Made by a program: the position numbers and the translations under genes. The notes below the pieces were generated by a model that did not search any database, was not told the origin of the DNA, and saw only the letters and a program-made list of their open reading frames with translations. 64,000 nucleotides of DNA from positions 186,001 to 250,000 of the forward strand of contig NZ_JAVHJU010000076.1 in assembly GCF_031082405.1 (NCBI RefSeq), given 5' to 3'. Origin of the DNA: Amycolatopsis sp. A133. GTDB taxonomy: Bacteria; Actinomycetota; Actinomycetes; Mycobacteriales; Pseudonocardiaceae. Positions 30,001 through 42,000 of this stretch are shown piece by piece (the stretch's first letter is position 1; each line of letters starts with the position of its first letter).

Positions 30001-33000
30001 GGGGACGGCGCTTCGGGACCGCTCTCCACGAACCGCAACCCGGGACCCGTTTCCCCCTGCGGCGCCGGCGAAATCCGGACGTGGTCGCGCAGGATCGTTT
30101 CCACCGGGGGCAAGCCGGGGTGGCCGGCCAGTGCCGCGCGGACCAGGGCGTCGACCCGGGCGAGGCGGCCGGGGAGCACATCCGCGGGGCCGTCGACGGT
30201 GATGGCGAGCGTGGGTGCGAGCTCGCTGTCGGCCAAGCGGGCGAAGAAGCCCGCCAGGGCCCAGCCCAGCCGCCGTTCGGTCGCCACCGGCAGCCGGACG
30301 CTGTGGCTGAGGAACCCGGCCGTCAGCCGCCGCGCGTCGCCGTACCAGGCGGGAACCCGCCGGGACGCGGCGATCGACCGGAACACGATTTCGCCGTCGT
30401 ACCCGCCGCCGCTGCCCTCGTACCAGCTCCAGGTGAGGGGCAGGCGCTCGAGGGTGGCGTCGTCGACGCCGGCCGCCCGCATCCCGTCGTGCAGGAAGCC
30501 GAGAAGGTCCGCCGTCAGCGCCTCCCGCGCTCCGGCGTCGCGGGCGGTGATCCGCGAACGCACCGCGATCCGCAGGTCCGGCAGCTCCAGCTCCGGCCGC
30601 GCGACGACCTCCCGGCCCTGCTGCCGCCCGAACTCCGTGAAGGCCACCCGGTCCGGTTCGAACACCAGCAGGCCGCGCCGGCCCGTGCGGAAGTGGCCCA
30701 CCACCCGTCCCGGCGTCTGCGGGGCGGACGCGTCCAGCGGGACGGGGGCGGGACTGCCCCGGCGGACGTACCGCTCGATGTCGGGCAGCCCCGGCGTCTG
30801 CGGGCCGGACACGTCCAGCAGGACGGCGGCGGGAGTGTTCCGGTGGACGTACCGCTCGAACCGCACGGCGTCGAGCAGCAGGGCCGAAACGCGCCGCGCG
30901 GTCTCCGCGTCCGGGTGCCCGGCGAGCACCTCGGTGGCGGCCGCTTCGACGAGCTCCCGGACCTCCCGCGTGCGGGCCTCGTTGTTGGCCGGCGAGGGGT
31001 GGACCACGGCGATCCGCAGCTGCTGCCCGCTGTCCGGCTGGGCCAGCAGCCCGTCGACGAAGCCCTGCACGACCCAGGCGGCCCGCCGGCGGGCCGCCTG
31101 CGGCAGGACCGGCAGCTGGGGCAGGAAGAAGAACGCCGACTGCCGCGCCGCGCGGTGCTCGGCCGCGGTGGCGCGGGGCGTCTCGTGCCAGGTCACCCGG
31201 AGCGTCACCGGTGCGCCGGTGGCCGGGACCTGCTCGGTGAGCAGGGTGAACTCCAGGCCCGGCGGCACGGCACCCCGGGCCGCGACCGCGGCCAGCAGCA
31301 CGTCGCGCAGCCGGCGGTGCTCGTCGGTCAGGTGCCCGTGCCCGGACCGGTGGCCCGCGCGCACGGACAGCCGGACGTCGGGCAGCTGCTCCCCGCGCGC
31401 CGTGCGTTCGGCGACCTCGCGGGCGAAGCCGTCCGCGAAGCGGTCCAGCTCCGCCCGGGCGGCGGCGGACAGGCCCCCGCCGGGTTCCAGCGGGCTCGTC
31501 CACTGGCCGAGCACGGGGTCGTTGCGCCGCATGACGCGGCCGGCGTCCGTCCGCGTCAGCGTGCCGACCGGCGGGAGCTCGGGCGCGGGGTCCGCCTCGG
31601 GAACGCGGCGGGCCGGAGCCGGGGCGGGCGAATCCGCGCCGTCGGTCCAGTCCACGCGCACGCCCGGTTCCGGCGAGGTGCGGTCCAGCTCGTGTTCGGG
31701 CCCGGTGATGTCGGCGAACAGCTCGGCGTGCTTGACCGACGTCTCGTGGCGGAACGCGATGTGGTCGCGGATCACCCGCTCCGCCGTCAGCGCGGAGTCC
31801 GGCCCGAGCAGCGCCCGCAGGGCCGCGTTCACCCCGGCGGTGAGCTCGTCGGTCCGCGCCGCGATCAGGCCGGCCGAGGACCGCAGGTCGAGCAGCAGCC
31901 GCGGCGGATCACCGGCGCCGTCGGTGTCGCGGATCCGCTCGACCAGGCCCGCCAGCAGCAGGTCGAGGCGGCGGCGTGCGGCGTGCGGCAGGGCGGCCGC
32001 GCGGGGGCTGTAGGCCGCGTTGAAGGTGCGGGCGGCCCGGTAGGCGTGCCGCGAGGGGTGCGGCGCCCGGTGGACGGTCACCTCGAGGCCGGCTCCCCGG
32101 CCGCGCTGCCTGCCGTCTTCGACGTGGTCGAACGCGAGGTCCGGGGCGGTCACGTCCCGGTCTTCGAGGCCGGACCGGAATTCGTCCTCCAGCAGCGCGA
32201 ACAGCGCGGGCCCGTGTGCCTGCCGCCGCGCCGCGGTGTCGTGGAGGGCGAACCGGACGTCCGGCAGGTCCCCGTCGTGCTCCAGCAGCAGGGCGGTGTT
32301 GCGGGCGACCAGGTCGACCAGCGCGCCGAGCGACGCCTGGTCTTCCGGCGCCAGCCGCAGCGGACCGTCTTCCGGGAGCTCGACCGCCCAGCGGCGCACG
32401 ACCGGGTCCGTCCGCGCCGCGGTGCCCCCGGACCCGTGCCGGGGTGCCCCGGTGGCCGCGGGCAGCGGGACGAGCTCGGCCCCGGGCGTGGAACGGGCGT
32501 CCGCCATCTCGGCGTCGGCGGAACCCGCCCGCGGGCCGGGTTCGGGTTCGGGGATCGACGGCAGGGTCACCGTCGCCGAGGCCTGGCCGGCCCGGAACGA
32601 GTAGTCCCCGTCCGAAGTGAGGTGCAGCTGCGGCATCAGCTCCTCGACCGACGGCAGGTCCGCCACCCCCCGGGCCGCGCCTTCGGCCACGGTTTCGGTG
32701 AGCGCCTGCCGCACCAGCGCGGTGAATCCCGCCTCGCGCTCGGCGTGCGCGGCGGCCACCTCGTTGACCTGGCCCCGGACGGCCACCAGCACCGGCGGCA
32801 GCGGCCGGAGCCTGGCCCGGATCGCCCGCACGGCCGCGCCCTGCACGGCCCAGCGCACCCGGTTCGCGTGCGCGACGGGCAGCAGGGCCGAGCGGTGGGC
32901 GTAGTCGACGTCCAAGGTCTCCGCGGTCCGGTAGTCGGCGACCCGCCGCCCGGGGCCGGGGTGGGTCCACAGCTCGAGGCGGCGATCGGTACCCGCGGTG

Positions 33001-36000
33001 AAGACCGCCGCGGTGACGGCCAGCCCCGTGCTGTCGGCGGTGTGCCGGGGCTCGCCGTCCTGAAGGGCCCGCAGCTGCGCGTCGATCAGCAGGCGGAAGC
33101 GGTCCGCCAGCGCCGGCACGGCCGCCCGCTCCCACGCGGCGCCGGCGTACCCGGTCAGCCGGATGTCGAGCCCCTCGCGGCCGTCGCGGGCGAGCTCGAG
33201 CAGCCGGACGGCGAACGCGCGGGCCAGGTCCGCCAGCGCGGCGTCGTCGGCGCCGCGCAGCTGCCGGTTCCGGTCGAACCGGCCGGTCCACTCGTGCGTG
33301 GCGCCGTCCGGCCGGTCGCCGGGACCGGCCAGCTCCACCGACCGTGCCGGCGAGCCGTCGGCGCGGGTGCCCGCGGGCCGGACCTCGCCGTCTTCGAAGA
33401 CCTCGATCCGGGTGACCGGACCGCCGACGCGGCCGCGGTAGCCGTCCTCGCGCAGCAGGGTGCGCAGGGCGGCCAACCGGCCGCTCAGCACCGGATCGCC
33501 CACGGCGCAGGCCAGGAACACCAGCTTCGGCCGCGCCCGCCAGGCCTGGGCGCCCGGCAGGCCGGCGCTGTGCAGCAGCCGCAGGACGCCGTGCTCGTCG
33601 AGCCGGATCCGGGTGCGGTCGGACTTGCGCCACACCGAGAAGCCGTCCTCGCTGTGGTGGATGGCCGTGGTGTAGGCGTCCGGGTCGCCGGCCCCGCGCT
33701 CGAACGCGCGCCGCACGATCGCGGCCTCGTCGCCGCCGGGCCGGGGGAAGAACACACCCGCGGTCCCGCCCGCGCCGTGCGAGAGCGGCACCATGTCCAG
33801 ATCGGACAGGTCGACGGGGGCGGCGATCTCGCGGAGGTAGCCCCCGCCGGCGACGGTGAGGGTGCCGCCCGTGCCGGCGATCACCTCCTGGTCGGCGCCG
33901 AACAGGACCACCGGCCGGAAGTCGCGTTCCCACGCCCGTTTGACGCCGAAGCCGACGGTGACCTGCCCGGGCCGCCGTCCGTCGACCCGGCAGTGGCCGA
34001 GCAGCACCAGGCCGCCGGGGGCGCCGGCCCGCACGAAGATCTCGCTGGCGTAGACCGCCCGGGCCGCTTGGTCCTCTTCCCACGTCAGCTTGTCGCCGGC
34101 GACGTGCGGACGGCCGGTCCGCATCGCGAAGACGAGCCCGTCGAGGCCGCCGTGCCCGTCGACGCGCCACGGCCGGCTGCCGAAGCCGGCCCACGGCACG
34201 ACGGCCCGCACCACGGTGCCCGGCAGCTGCCGGTCGTAAGTCGTCCTCTCCGTGCTCGCGTACCGCAGCCCGTGCAGCGCTTCGTTCGCCGCGTCGAACG
34301 CCTTGGAGGGGAAGAACTGGCCGTGCACGACGCCGTCGAGCGTCACGTGCGGGTAGCTCAGCAGGTCACCGGGTCCGGGCTGGACCGGGTCGAGGCGCGC
34401 GAACCCGTCGCCGTCGACCCGCAGCGTGCCCGACGCCGAGAACGAGACCGGCCCGAGCGGCCGGAACAGGGTGCGGGCGTACCCGCCCGGCAGCAGGCCC
34501 GCGGAGAACGCCGTCAGGGACGAGGTGCCGGCACCGAGCCCGAGCACCAGGAACGGCACGTCGGCCTGGTCGCCCGCCAGGGCCCGCAGGTCCTCGTCGT
34601 CGCGCAGCACCTCGCTCAACCAGGTCTCGTCGAGCAGGACCTGGGCGTCGTCGCCGCGCACACCCGCGTACCGGCCCGGCGCCGGGCTGCTCGCGACGAT
34701 GAGCACCGGCGGCTGCTGCGGGTCCCACGGCACGGCCCGGCGCGTGCCGTCGCGGTCGAGGAACTCCGCGAACGACTCGGCGGTGGTGCGGGCGAGCCAG
34801 TCCCGCAGGCCCTCGGCCAGCTCGTCGTCGCCCGCCGCCCGCACGAGCCGGAGCGAGAGCGAGCCCTCGGGATTGCTCAGCGAGAGCGTCTTGAGGTCCC
34901 CCGCGCGCCACCGGGACACCGGCACGAACACCGATCCCGGTTCGAGCGTGAGCCCGGTGCCGTCGGCGCGGACCCCCTTCGTCGGGGCGAAGACGTCCGG
35001 GAAGAGCCCGGCGGCCCGGAACGCCCCCGCGAGGTCGAAGCCCAGCCCACCGAAGTTCACCCGGGCGCCGCCGCCGGCGGACACCACCACGACCGGCCGG
35101 TCCGGCGCGTGCTCCAGCACTTCGCGGAACTCGGGCACCGACAGCAGCAGCCGCCCGACCGCGCTCCCCGTCACCTCCACGTCCGGTCCGTCGGCCAGGC
35201 CCAGCTTCGCGTGGTCCGCCGCGCCGTCCAGCACGACGAACACCGGGCGGCGCGGGCCCCACGGTCCGCGCACGGTGGCCGCGCCGGCGTCGGCGAGCTG
35301 CCCGAAGGCCCACACCGGCGCGAACGAGCGGCTGCGGTCTTCGCCCGTGAGGAAGCCGAACACCGAACCGAAGAAGGCGGGGTCGAAGTCCTCCACCGGG
35401 ATCGGCACCTCGCGGAACGCGCTCCCGCCGGGCAGGGTCAGGAACCCGTAGTGGCGGTCGATCCCCACCGGGCCGGTGAACACGTGCGCCGGCCACGGTC
35501 CCGACAGCGCCCGAAGCTCCGCCAGCAGCGCGTCGTTCGGGTCGGCGGCCGGGATCCCCGCCGGATCGGAAGTGGCGATCACGAGCGGACGGCGGACCGC
35601 GGCGGCGGCGATCCGCCGGAAGACGGGCGTCTCCCGGATCAGCCGGGCCAGCTCGGCCGGGCTCACCCACACCCGGGCGTGGCGTTCGGCCAGCCCGATG
35701 AGGTACCCACCCGACCGGCCGTCGAGCAGCAGGTGGAACGGGCGCGCCCGGCCGGGGCCGGTCGCCCCGGCCCAGGCCGCGACGACTTCGGTCCGGGCGT
35801 CCTCGTCGCTCTCCTCGTGACGCTCGTCCGCGCCGGGCTCGGCGGCGAGCACCCGCTGGGCGTGGTCGGTGGCCTGCCGGACGGCCTTCTGCGCCAGCTT
35901 CCCGACCCACCGGCCGGCGGGGAAGCCGAGGCCGTGGTCCCGCTCGTGCGCGTCGGTCAGCGGCAGCCAGTAGACATCGGCCAGGTGCAGCCGGGAAACG

Positions 36001-39000
36001 CGGGAGAACGTCCCGCGGCCCGGATCGCCGGCCACGGGCCGGTCGGCGACGTCGACTTCGCGGTACGGTCCGCGGCCCCGCAGCGCCTCGGCGAACTCGC
36101 CCAGGGCGGCGACGGGCCGCTCGGGCCCGGCGAGAACGACGCTGACCGCGAACTCCGGTTCCGCGAACAGCGCCCGCCGGTACGCCGGGCTGCTCTTGAC
36201 CGCGGCCGCGAGGCCGGCTCCGTCGAGCACCTCGCCGCCGACGTCGAACCCGCCGTCGCGAGCGGTCACGAACACGTACAGCGGACGGCCGTCTTCGCGC
36301 GCCGGCAGGTCTTCGTAGACCTCTTTCCAGTGCGCCAGTTCCCCGGGTCCGGCCGCGAAGGCCAGCGCACCCGCCGCGTCCCCGGTTCCGTCGAACGCTT
36401 CGCCCGGGGTGGCGTGCCTGGCCCGTTTGGCCGCCGGTCCGGCGGGCGGCGGGGCCAGGTGCTCCGGCGCTTTCAGCCCGAGGCGGGCCGGCGCGTCGTC
36501 GGGAACGGGCAGGGCGTAGGTGGCGGGTTCGGTCCGCCCGCCCGGGTGCTGCTTCACCCACGGTTCACCCTCGCTCGCGACGAAGCCCGGCCGGCCGTCA
36601 CGGGTGACACCCAGGTCGCCGACCCGCACGGCCGGGCCCGGCCCCTCGACCCCGGCCCACAGCAGCTTCGCCGGCCGGTACACGACCCGGTCCAGCCTGT
36701 CGGCCAGGCCGAGGGTGAACTCCGCCAGCCCGTCGACGTTGCAGTCGTAGACCCGGACCGGGTCGGAGCCGTTCCAGCCGCCGCGCCGCAGGGCTTCGCG
36801 CGCCGCGGCCACGTCCCGCAGTCCTTCGTCCGCCAGCACCAGGCCGAACACGCCGTCCTCGCGGGGCAGCCACCGGGCCGCGCGCCCCCACGCCGAGCCG
36901 GGGTCGCCGAGCACCACGCCGGCGCGGACCGGCGTCACGGCCTGGCCGCCCGGGAGGTGGGAAGTGGTGCCCGTGACCGGGGCGAGCCCACCGGGCACCG
37001 GGCGCGCCCGGCGGCGGGCCGGAACGCGGTCGGCCAGCCCGGCGGCCTCGACTGCCTCGTCAAGGTCCTTCGCGGCCAGCCGGCGCCGCTCGGCGCCGTC
37101 GCGGTAGAGCACCCACCCGCCCTCGCTCGCGGGAGCGGGCGAGGCCACCCCGCGTGCGCCGAAGGCGACCGATCCCGCCCGCACCCGGCCGTGGGCGGAC
37201 AGCGTGGCGCCGCCGCCCGGGGCCAGCACCTGCGCCCGGCTGTGCTCCGAGACGGTCCCGGCGAGCGTGCGCGCCCCCGGCTCGGGATCGGCGGCCGGGG
37301 TGGCCGCACCGTCGGCGAGGAGCACGAACTTCAGGTGCTCGGCCACGTCCCGGTAGCGCAGGTGCAGCAGCTGCGCGTACTCGCGGAAGGTGCGGGTGCT
37401 GCCGTCCCACAGCCGCACGTGCTTGCCGTCGGGGGTGAGCGTCACCTTGACGACCTGGACCCCGGGGTACCGCGGCAGCAGTTCGGCGACGCGCACCGCG
37501 GACGCCACGCTGTCCCCGGGTGCCGGGAAGACGAGACCGTGGCTCGGGGCGCCGACGGTGAGCAGCCGTTTGCGGTCGTCGGTGTAGCCGGTCGGCTCCC
37601 ACGGCCGCGTCGCGGCGTACAGCTGGATCACCTGGTCGCGCGCGGCCGGGCTCAGCTCCAGCAGGTCCAGCAGCTCCTGGAACCGGGCCCACCGCTGCCG
37701 CTCGTTCAGGGGGGCCGCGTCCGGGCGCCACAGCAGGTCGGGGTGGCGCAGGGCGGCGGCGATCTCCTTGACCTGCTGCCGGAAGCCCTCGCCGCGCAGC
37801 TTCGCCTCGATTTCGAAGCCCATCCGGGCGTCGGGGTCGGAGCTGACCCCACCGGGAACCCCGTCGGCGTGGTAGCCGATCGGGGCGGCCGCGCCCCGCG
37901 CCGCTTCGAGAACCCGCCGGTCGGTCGGGCGGTGGTGCAGCTCGATCACGGCCCGGCGCCCGGCCGCACCGCCGCCCGACCGGCCGCCCGAACCGGCTTC
38001 CACCTCCGCCGTCAGCTCGGCCAGCGGCGGCAGGCTTTCCCCGTTCGCGGTCCGTTCCCGGTGCTCGGCCGCCATTCCGGAGAGCAGGACGTCGCGCACG
38101 GCGGTGGCGCGCTCGAGCCCCGATTCGCGCGCGGAGAACAACGTGGTGCCGTAGCCGGTGATCCGGACGGTGGTGCGGGGCCGGCCCTGCCGGTGCTGGT
38201 CGAGGCGGTCGGCGAACAGCTTCCGGCCGAGGTCCGTGACGGCGCGGCGGTCGGCCGGCGCCGGCGTCTTGACGCCCTTGCCGCCGAAGGGCACGGTGAT
38301 CCGCTCCGGTGCGGCCGCGTCCGCGGGCCGCGGGGGCATCGGCACGAACCCGGCGTCCTCCGGCGCGGTGAGCAGCGCTTCGAGCTCGGGGTGCCGGTTC
38401 GGCAGGATCTGCTGCAGGTAATCGCCGAACCGCGGCACGTCGTCGAGCAGCCCGGCCCGGGCCGGGCTTTCCCCGAGGATCGACCGCACCGCGGCGAAGA
38501 GCTCGTCTTCGCCCGGGTAGGCGCCGGTTTCGACGCCGCGTCCGTAGAGCCCGGTGACGTGGTCCTTGATCCGCCCGGCCAGCTTCCGCCGCGCGACGAT
38601 CTCCGCGTGCCGGACCTGGTCGCCTTCCTCCAGGTTGCGCACCAGGCGGTCGTACTCGCGGAGCGAATCCAGCTGCCGGTACCGGTCGCGGTCCACCACC
38701 CACTGCGAGGCGTGCGCGTCGGTGACGATCGCGTACGGGACGGTCATCTGGCCGTCTTCGCCCCACCGCCAGGTGTCCCGGCGCAGCACGTCCATGACGT
38801 CGGTGACCGTCTTCAGCGGCCCCTCGATCGGCGGCTCGGGAAGCTCCGCCCCCATCCGCGCGATCCACTCCCGCTGCCCCAGCGGGTGATCGGCGAAGGA
38901 CGGGTCGAAGACCATCCACTCCGGACCCCGCGGGCCGCGGACGTAGACCAGGGCGGCGGTGTGGAAGTCCCAGATGATCTCCTCGCCGGCCCCGTCGAAG

Positions 39001-42000
39001 TCGTTGTCGGGCCCGCGCAGCCCCTCGTCCCAGGCCGCGAAGATCTTGCGCGGCTCGGCGCCGAGCTGCTGCAGCTTCAGCACGCTCAGGTGTGCCCGGA
39101 CGTAGCACCCTTCGTCGGTGTACTCGTGCGGCACCGGGACGGAGCGGTCCCGCAGGTCCAGCGTCATGGCCTTGAGTTCGCGCAGCCACTCGAGCGCGGT
39201 GTCCCACTCGACGGCGGTCGGGGTCGCTCGCCACGCCGCCACCTCGGGCGACGGCTGCGCGAACACGTGGTCGAGGTAGTCGCTCTCCTCCGGCAACGCG
39301 GTGCGCAGGTCCTCTTCCAGGTCGCGGGGCTCGCCACCGTCGCGGGCGGTCAGCTGCCGGTACGCGCCGGTCACGGCCCACAGCGCCCGCGGGTTGCGGT
39401 CCAGCCGCTCCACCAACGCCAGCGCGTCACCCTCGACGCCGGAAGCGATCCAGTCCGCGAGGACCGCCGCGAAGCGCTGCACGTCCGGCAGGTCCGGCAG
39501 GTCCACGCCGGCGTCGGTCCGGATCAGCGGGACCGGCGGCACGTCGCCGGGCTCGAGGTGACTGCCCGCGGTGACGCCGAAGCGGTCCAGTACCCGGTGG
39601 ACCTGTTCCTCGGTGAGCCGGCCCGCTTCCTGCGCCCGGTCGAGCGCGGTGCCCAGGTCCGTGCCGGCGGCCTCGGCGAACGCCGCAGCGAACGCCGCGC
39701 CGTCGCGGCGGACGTGGGCTTGGCGCAGGATGTTCAGCACTTCCCGGAAGTCCACCGGGTCCGGGCCGGCGAGCTGGTCGTGCAGCCGCCGCGCGTACGG
39801 GCCGTCCGCCACGGGGACCATGTCCTCCCCGGCGAGCCGCGGGCCGTCCGTCCCGGTCAGGTCCGGCAGCGCCGTCCGCGCGGGCACCGGGTTCCACCCG
39901 GCGACCGGGCCCAGCTGGCCGGCCATCGTGCGCTCGAGCAGCCACGCGTGCCGCGGCTTGAACACCGCACCCGTGTGGATCGCCGCCCCCATCGGCCCGT
40001 CGTCGGCGGCCACCCGGCTGCGCCCGGCGGTGCGCAGGAAGACGCGGTTCGCGTCCAGGCCTTCGTCCACCAGGCCCAGGAAGTGCAGGACCTCGTGCGC
40101 GAGCGCCCGTCCGTCGCGGACGTTCCACCGGAGCTGGTGGCTCTCGCGCGGATCGGCGGCCTCGAGCAGGACGACGCCGGCGTGCGCGGGCTCGTCCGCC
40201 GCCGTGAACTCGACGCGCACGTGCAGCTGGTCCCCGCCCGGCAGCCGCAGCCCGCCGGTGACGCCCAGGTCGGTCAGCCCGGCGCGCACCTGCTTCAAGA
40301 CGGCGCGTCGTTCGGCGCCGGTCACCGCGGACGCGTCCGGCCGCAGCCGCACGGTGTACTCCTGCACGAACCGGCCGGGGCGCACCTCCATCCGGCGCAG
40401 GTCGTAGCGCACCAGGTGCGGGTACCGGCCGATCCGCAGCCGGCGCCCGTCCGGCCCCAGCTCCGCCCGCACCTTCGGGTCGGCCAGTTCGGTGTCCACC
40501 GTGCGCACCTGCGCGCCGGCGCGCAGGTGCTCCCACTCCGCCGGCCGCAGCGGATCGGCCGGCGCGTCGAACCAGCTCGCCGACCCGGCCTCGCTGTGCC
40601 GCCATGCCTCGTCGGCCGCCGGGTCCCCGGCCCGCGGCGCTGTAGTTCGGGTTCCGGCCGGGGCGTTCGGCTTCGGCTCGTTGGCTCGCGGCGCTGCAGC
40701 CGAAGTCTCTGCCGGGGTGTTCGGCACCGGCTGCCGCGACTCAGCCGACGGCTCCTCGGCCCGCGGCGTTTCAGCCGAAGTCCCGGCCGGGCCGTCCGGC
40801 GCCTGCCGCGGTGGCATCGGGACGAAGTCCTCACCCGGGGAGACCGTCCGGTCCGCTCGCGAGTGCCGGCGGCGGTGGGCGCGGGCCGCTTCGGCCTGCC
40901 GGCTCCGGTCGGTGGGCACCCCGGACGGCCCCGGCAGCTCCGGGAGGGTGTCGTGCCAGTCCTGGGCCGCGGGCCGGTTCAGGTCGTCCAACAGGTCGCG
41001 GAAGCCGAAGTCGTCGCCCTCCAAGCCCTGGTACGGGTCGAAGTCCTCCTCGTCGAAGCCCGGCCACGGGTCGAACGGCTCGTAGACGTCCTGGGCCGGT
41101 ACCCCGCCCTCGTCGTCTTGGAGGAGGGCGTTCAGCAGCTCGGCCAGGTCGTCGTCGACGTCCTGCGCCTCCTCGGCCGCCCGGCCGGCCGGGGTACCGG
41201 CGCCGAGGATGTCGTCGTCCGGCACCGCCGCCGCGGGGCCGGCCTCCGCCGCCCGGCGCTCCTCCCGCGCCGCCGCCGACTTCCACATCTCGCGAACCCG
41301 GCCGGGCTCGATCGAGTCGTCGCCGGACCAGTGCACGACGTCCGCGGCGGTGACGGCGGAACCGTCTCCCGGCGTCGTCACGTCCCGCATCCCCAGCAAC
41401 CAGAACCGCAGCAGCTTCGCCGAGTGCCCCGACAAGCGCTCCCCCGCCGCCGGGACCGCGTACGCCGGCGGCAGCACGCCCCGCTCCTTCAACGACTCCA
41501 GCTCCGCGACCCACGTCGGCGTGTTCGATTCCCACGGCCGCCACGACAGCAGGCCGGCGGTGGCGGCGTCGACCGCGCCGGTGTCCGCGGGCAGCAGCTT
41601 CCGCCACCGTCGCAGGGTGCGGACGTTGACCGTGGTCGGCCCGGCCAGCCGCACGATCTCCGGCTTGCTGAACGCGGGCCGGCCGGCCACCCGCTCGCCC
41701 AGCATGCCCAGCGCCCACTTGCGGAACGCGATGCGGATCGGCCCGGCGGGCCACCTACCCGGCGCCGGCCGGTCCGCCGGCCGGAGCAGCCCGCGGGTGT
41801 GCAGCCGCTCCCACGCCTCGCGCCACGTCGCCGACTCCGACGTCCACGGGCGCCACGACTCGAGTTCCGCGTATTCGGCCGGCTGCGCGACGGCACCCGG
41901 CTCCGGCTCCGGCCGGCGCTCCTCCGCCCAGCGCCACAGGTCGCGCAGCTTCTTCCGCTCGACCGGGATGCCCGCCCACTGCACGACTTCCGCCGGGATG

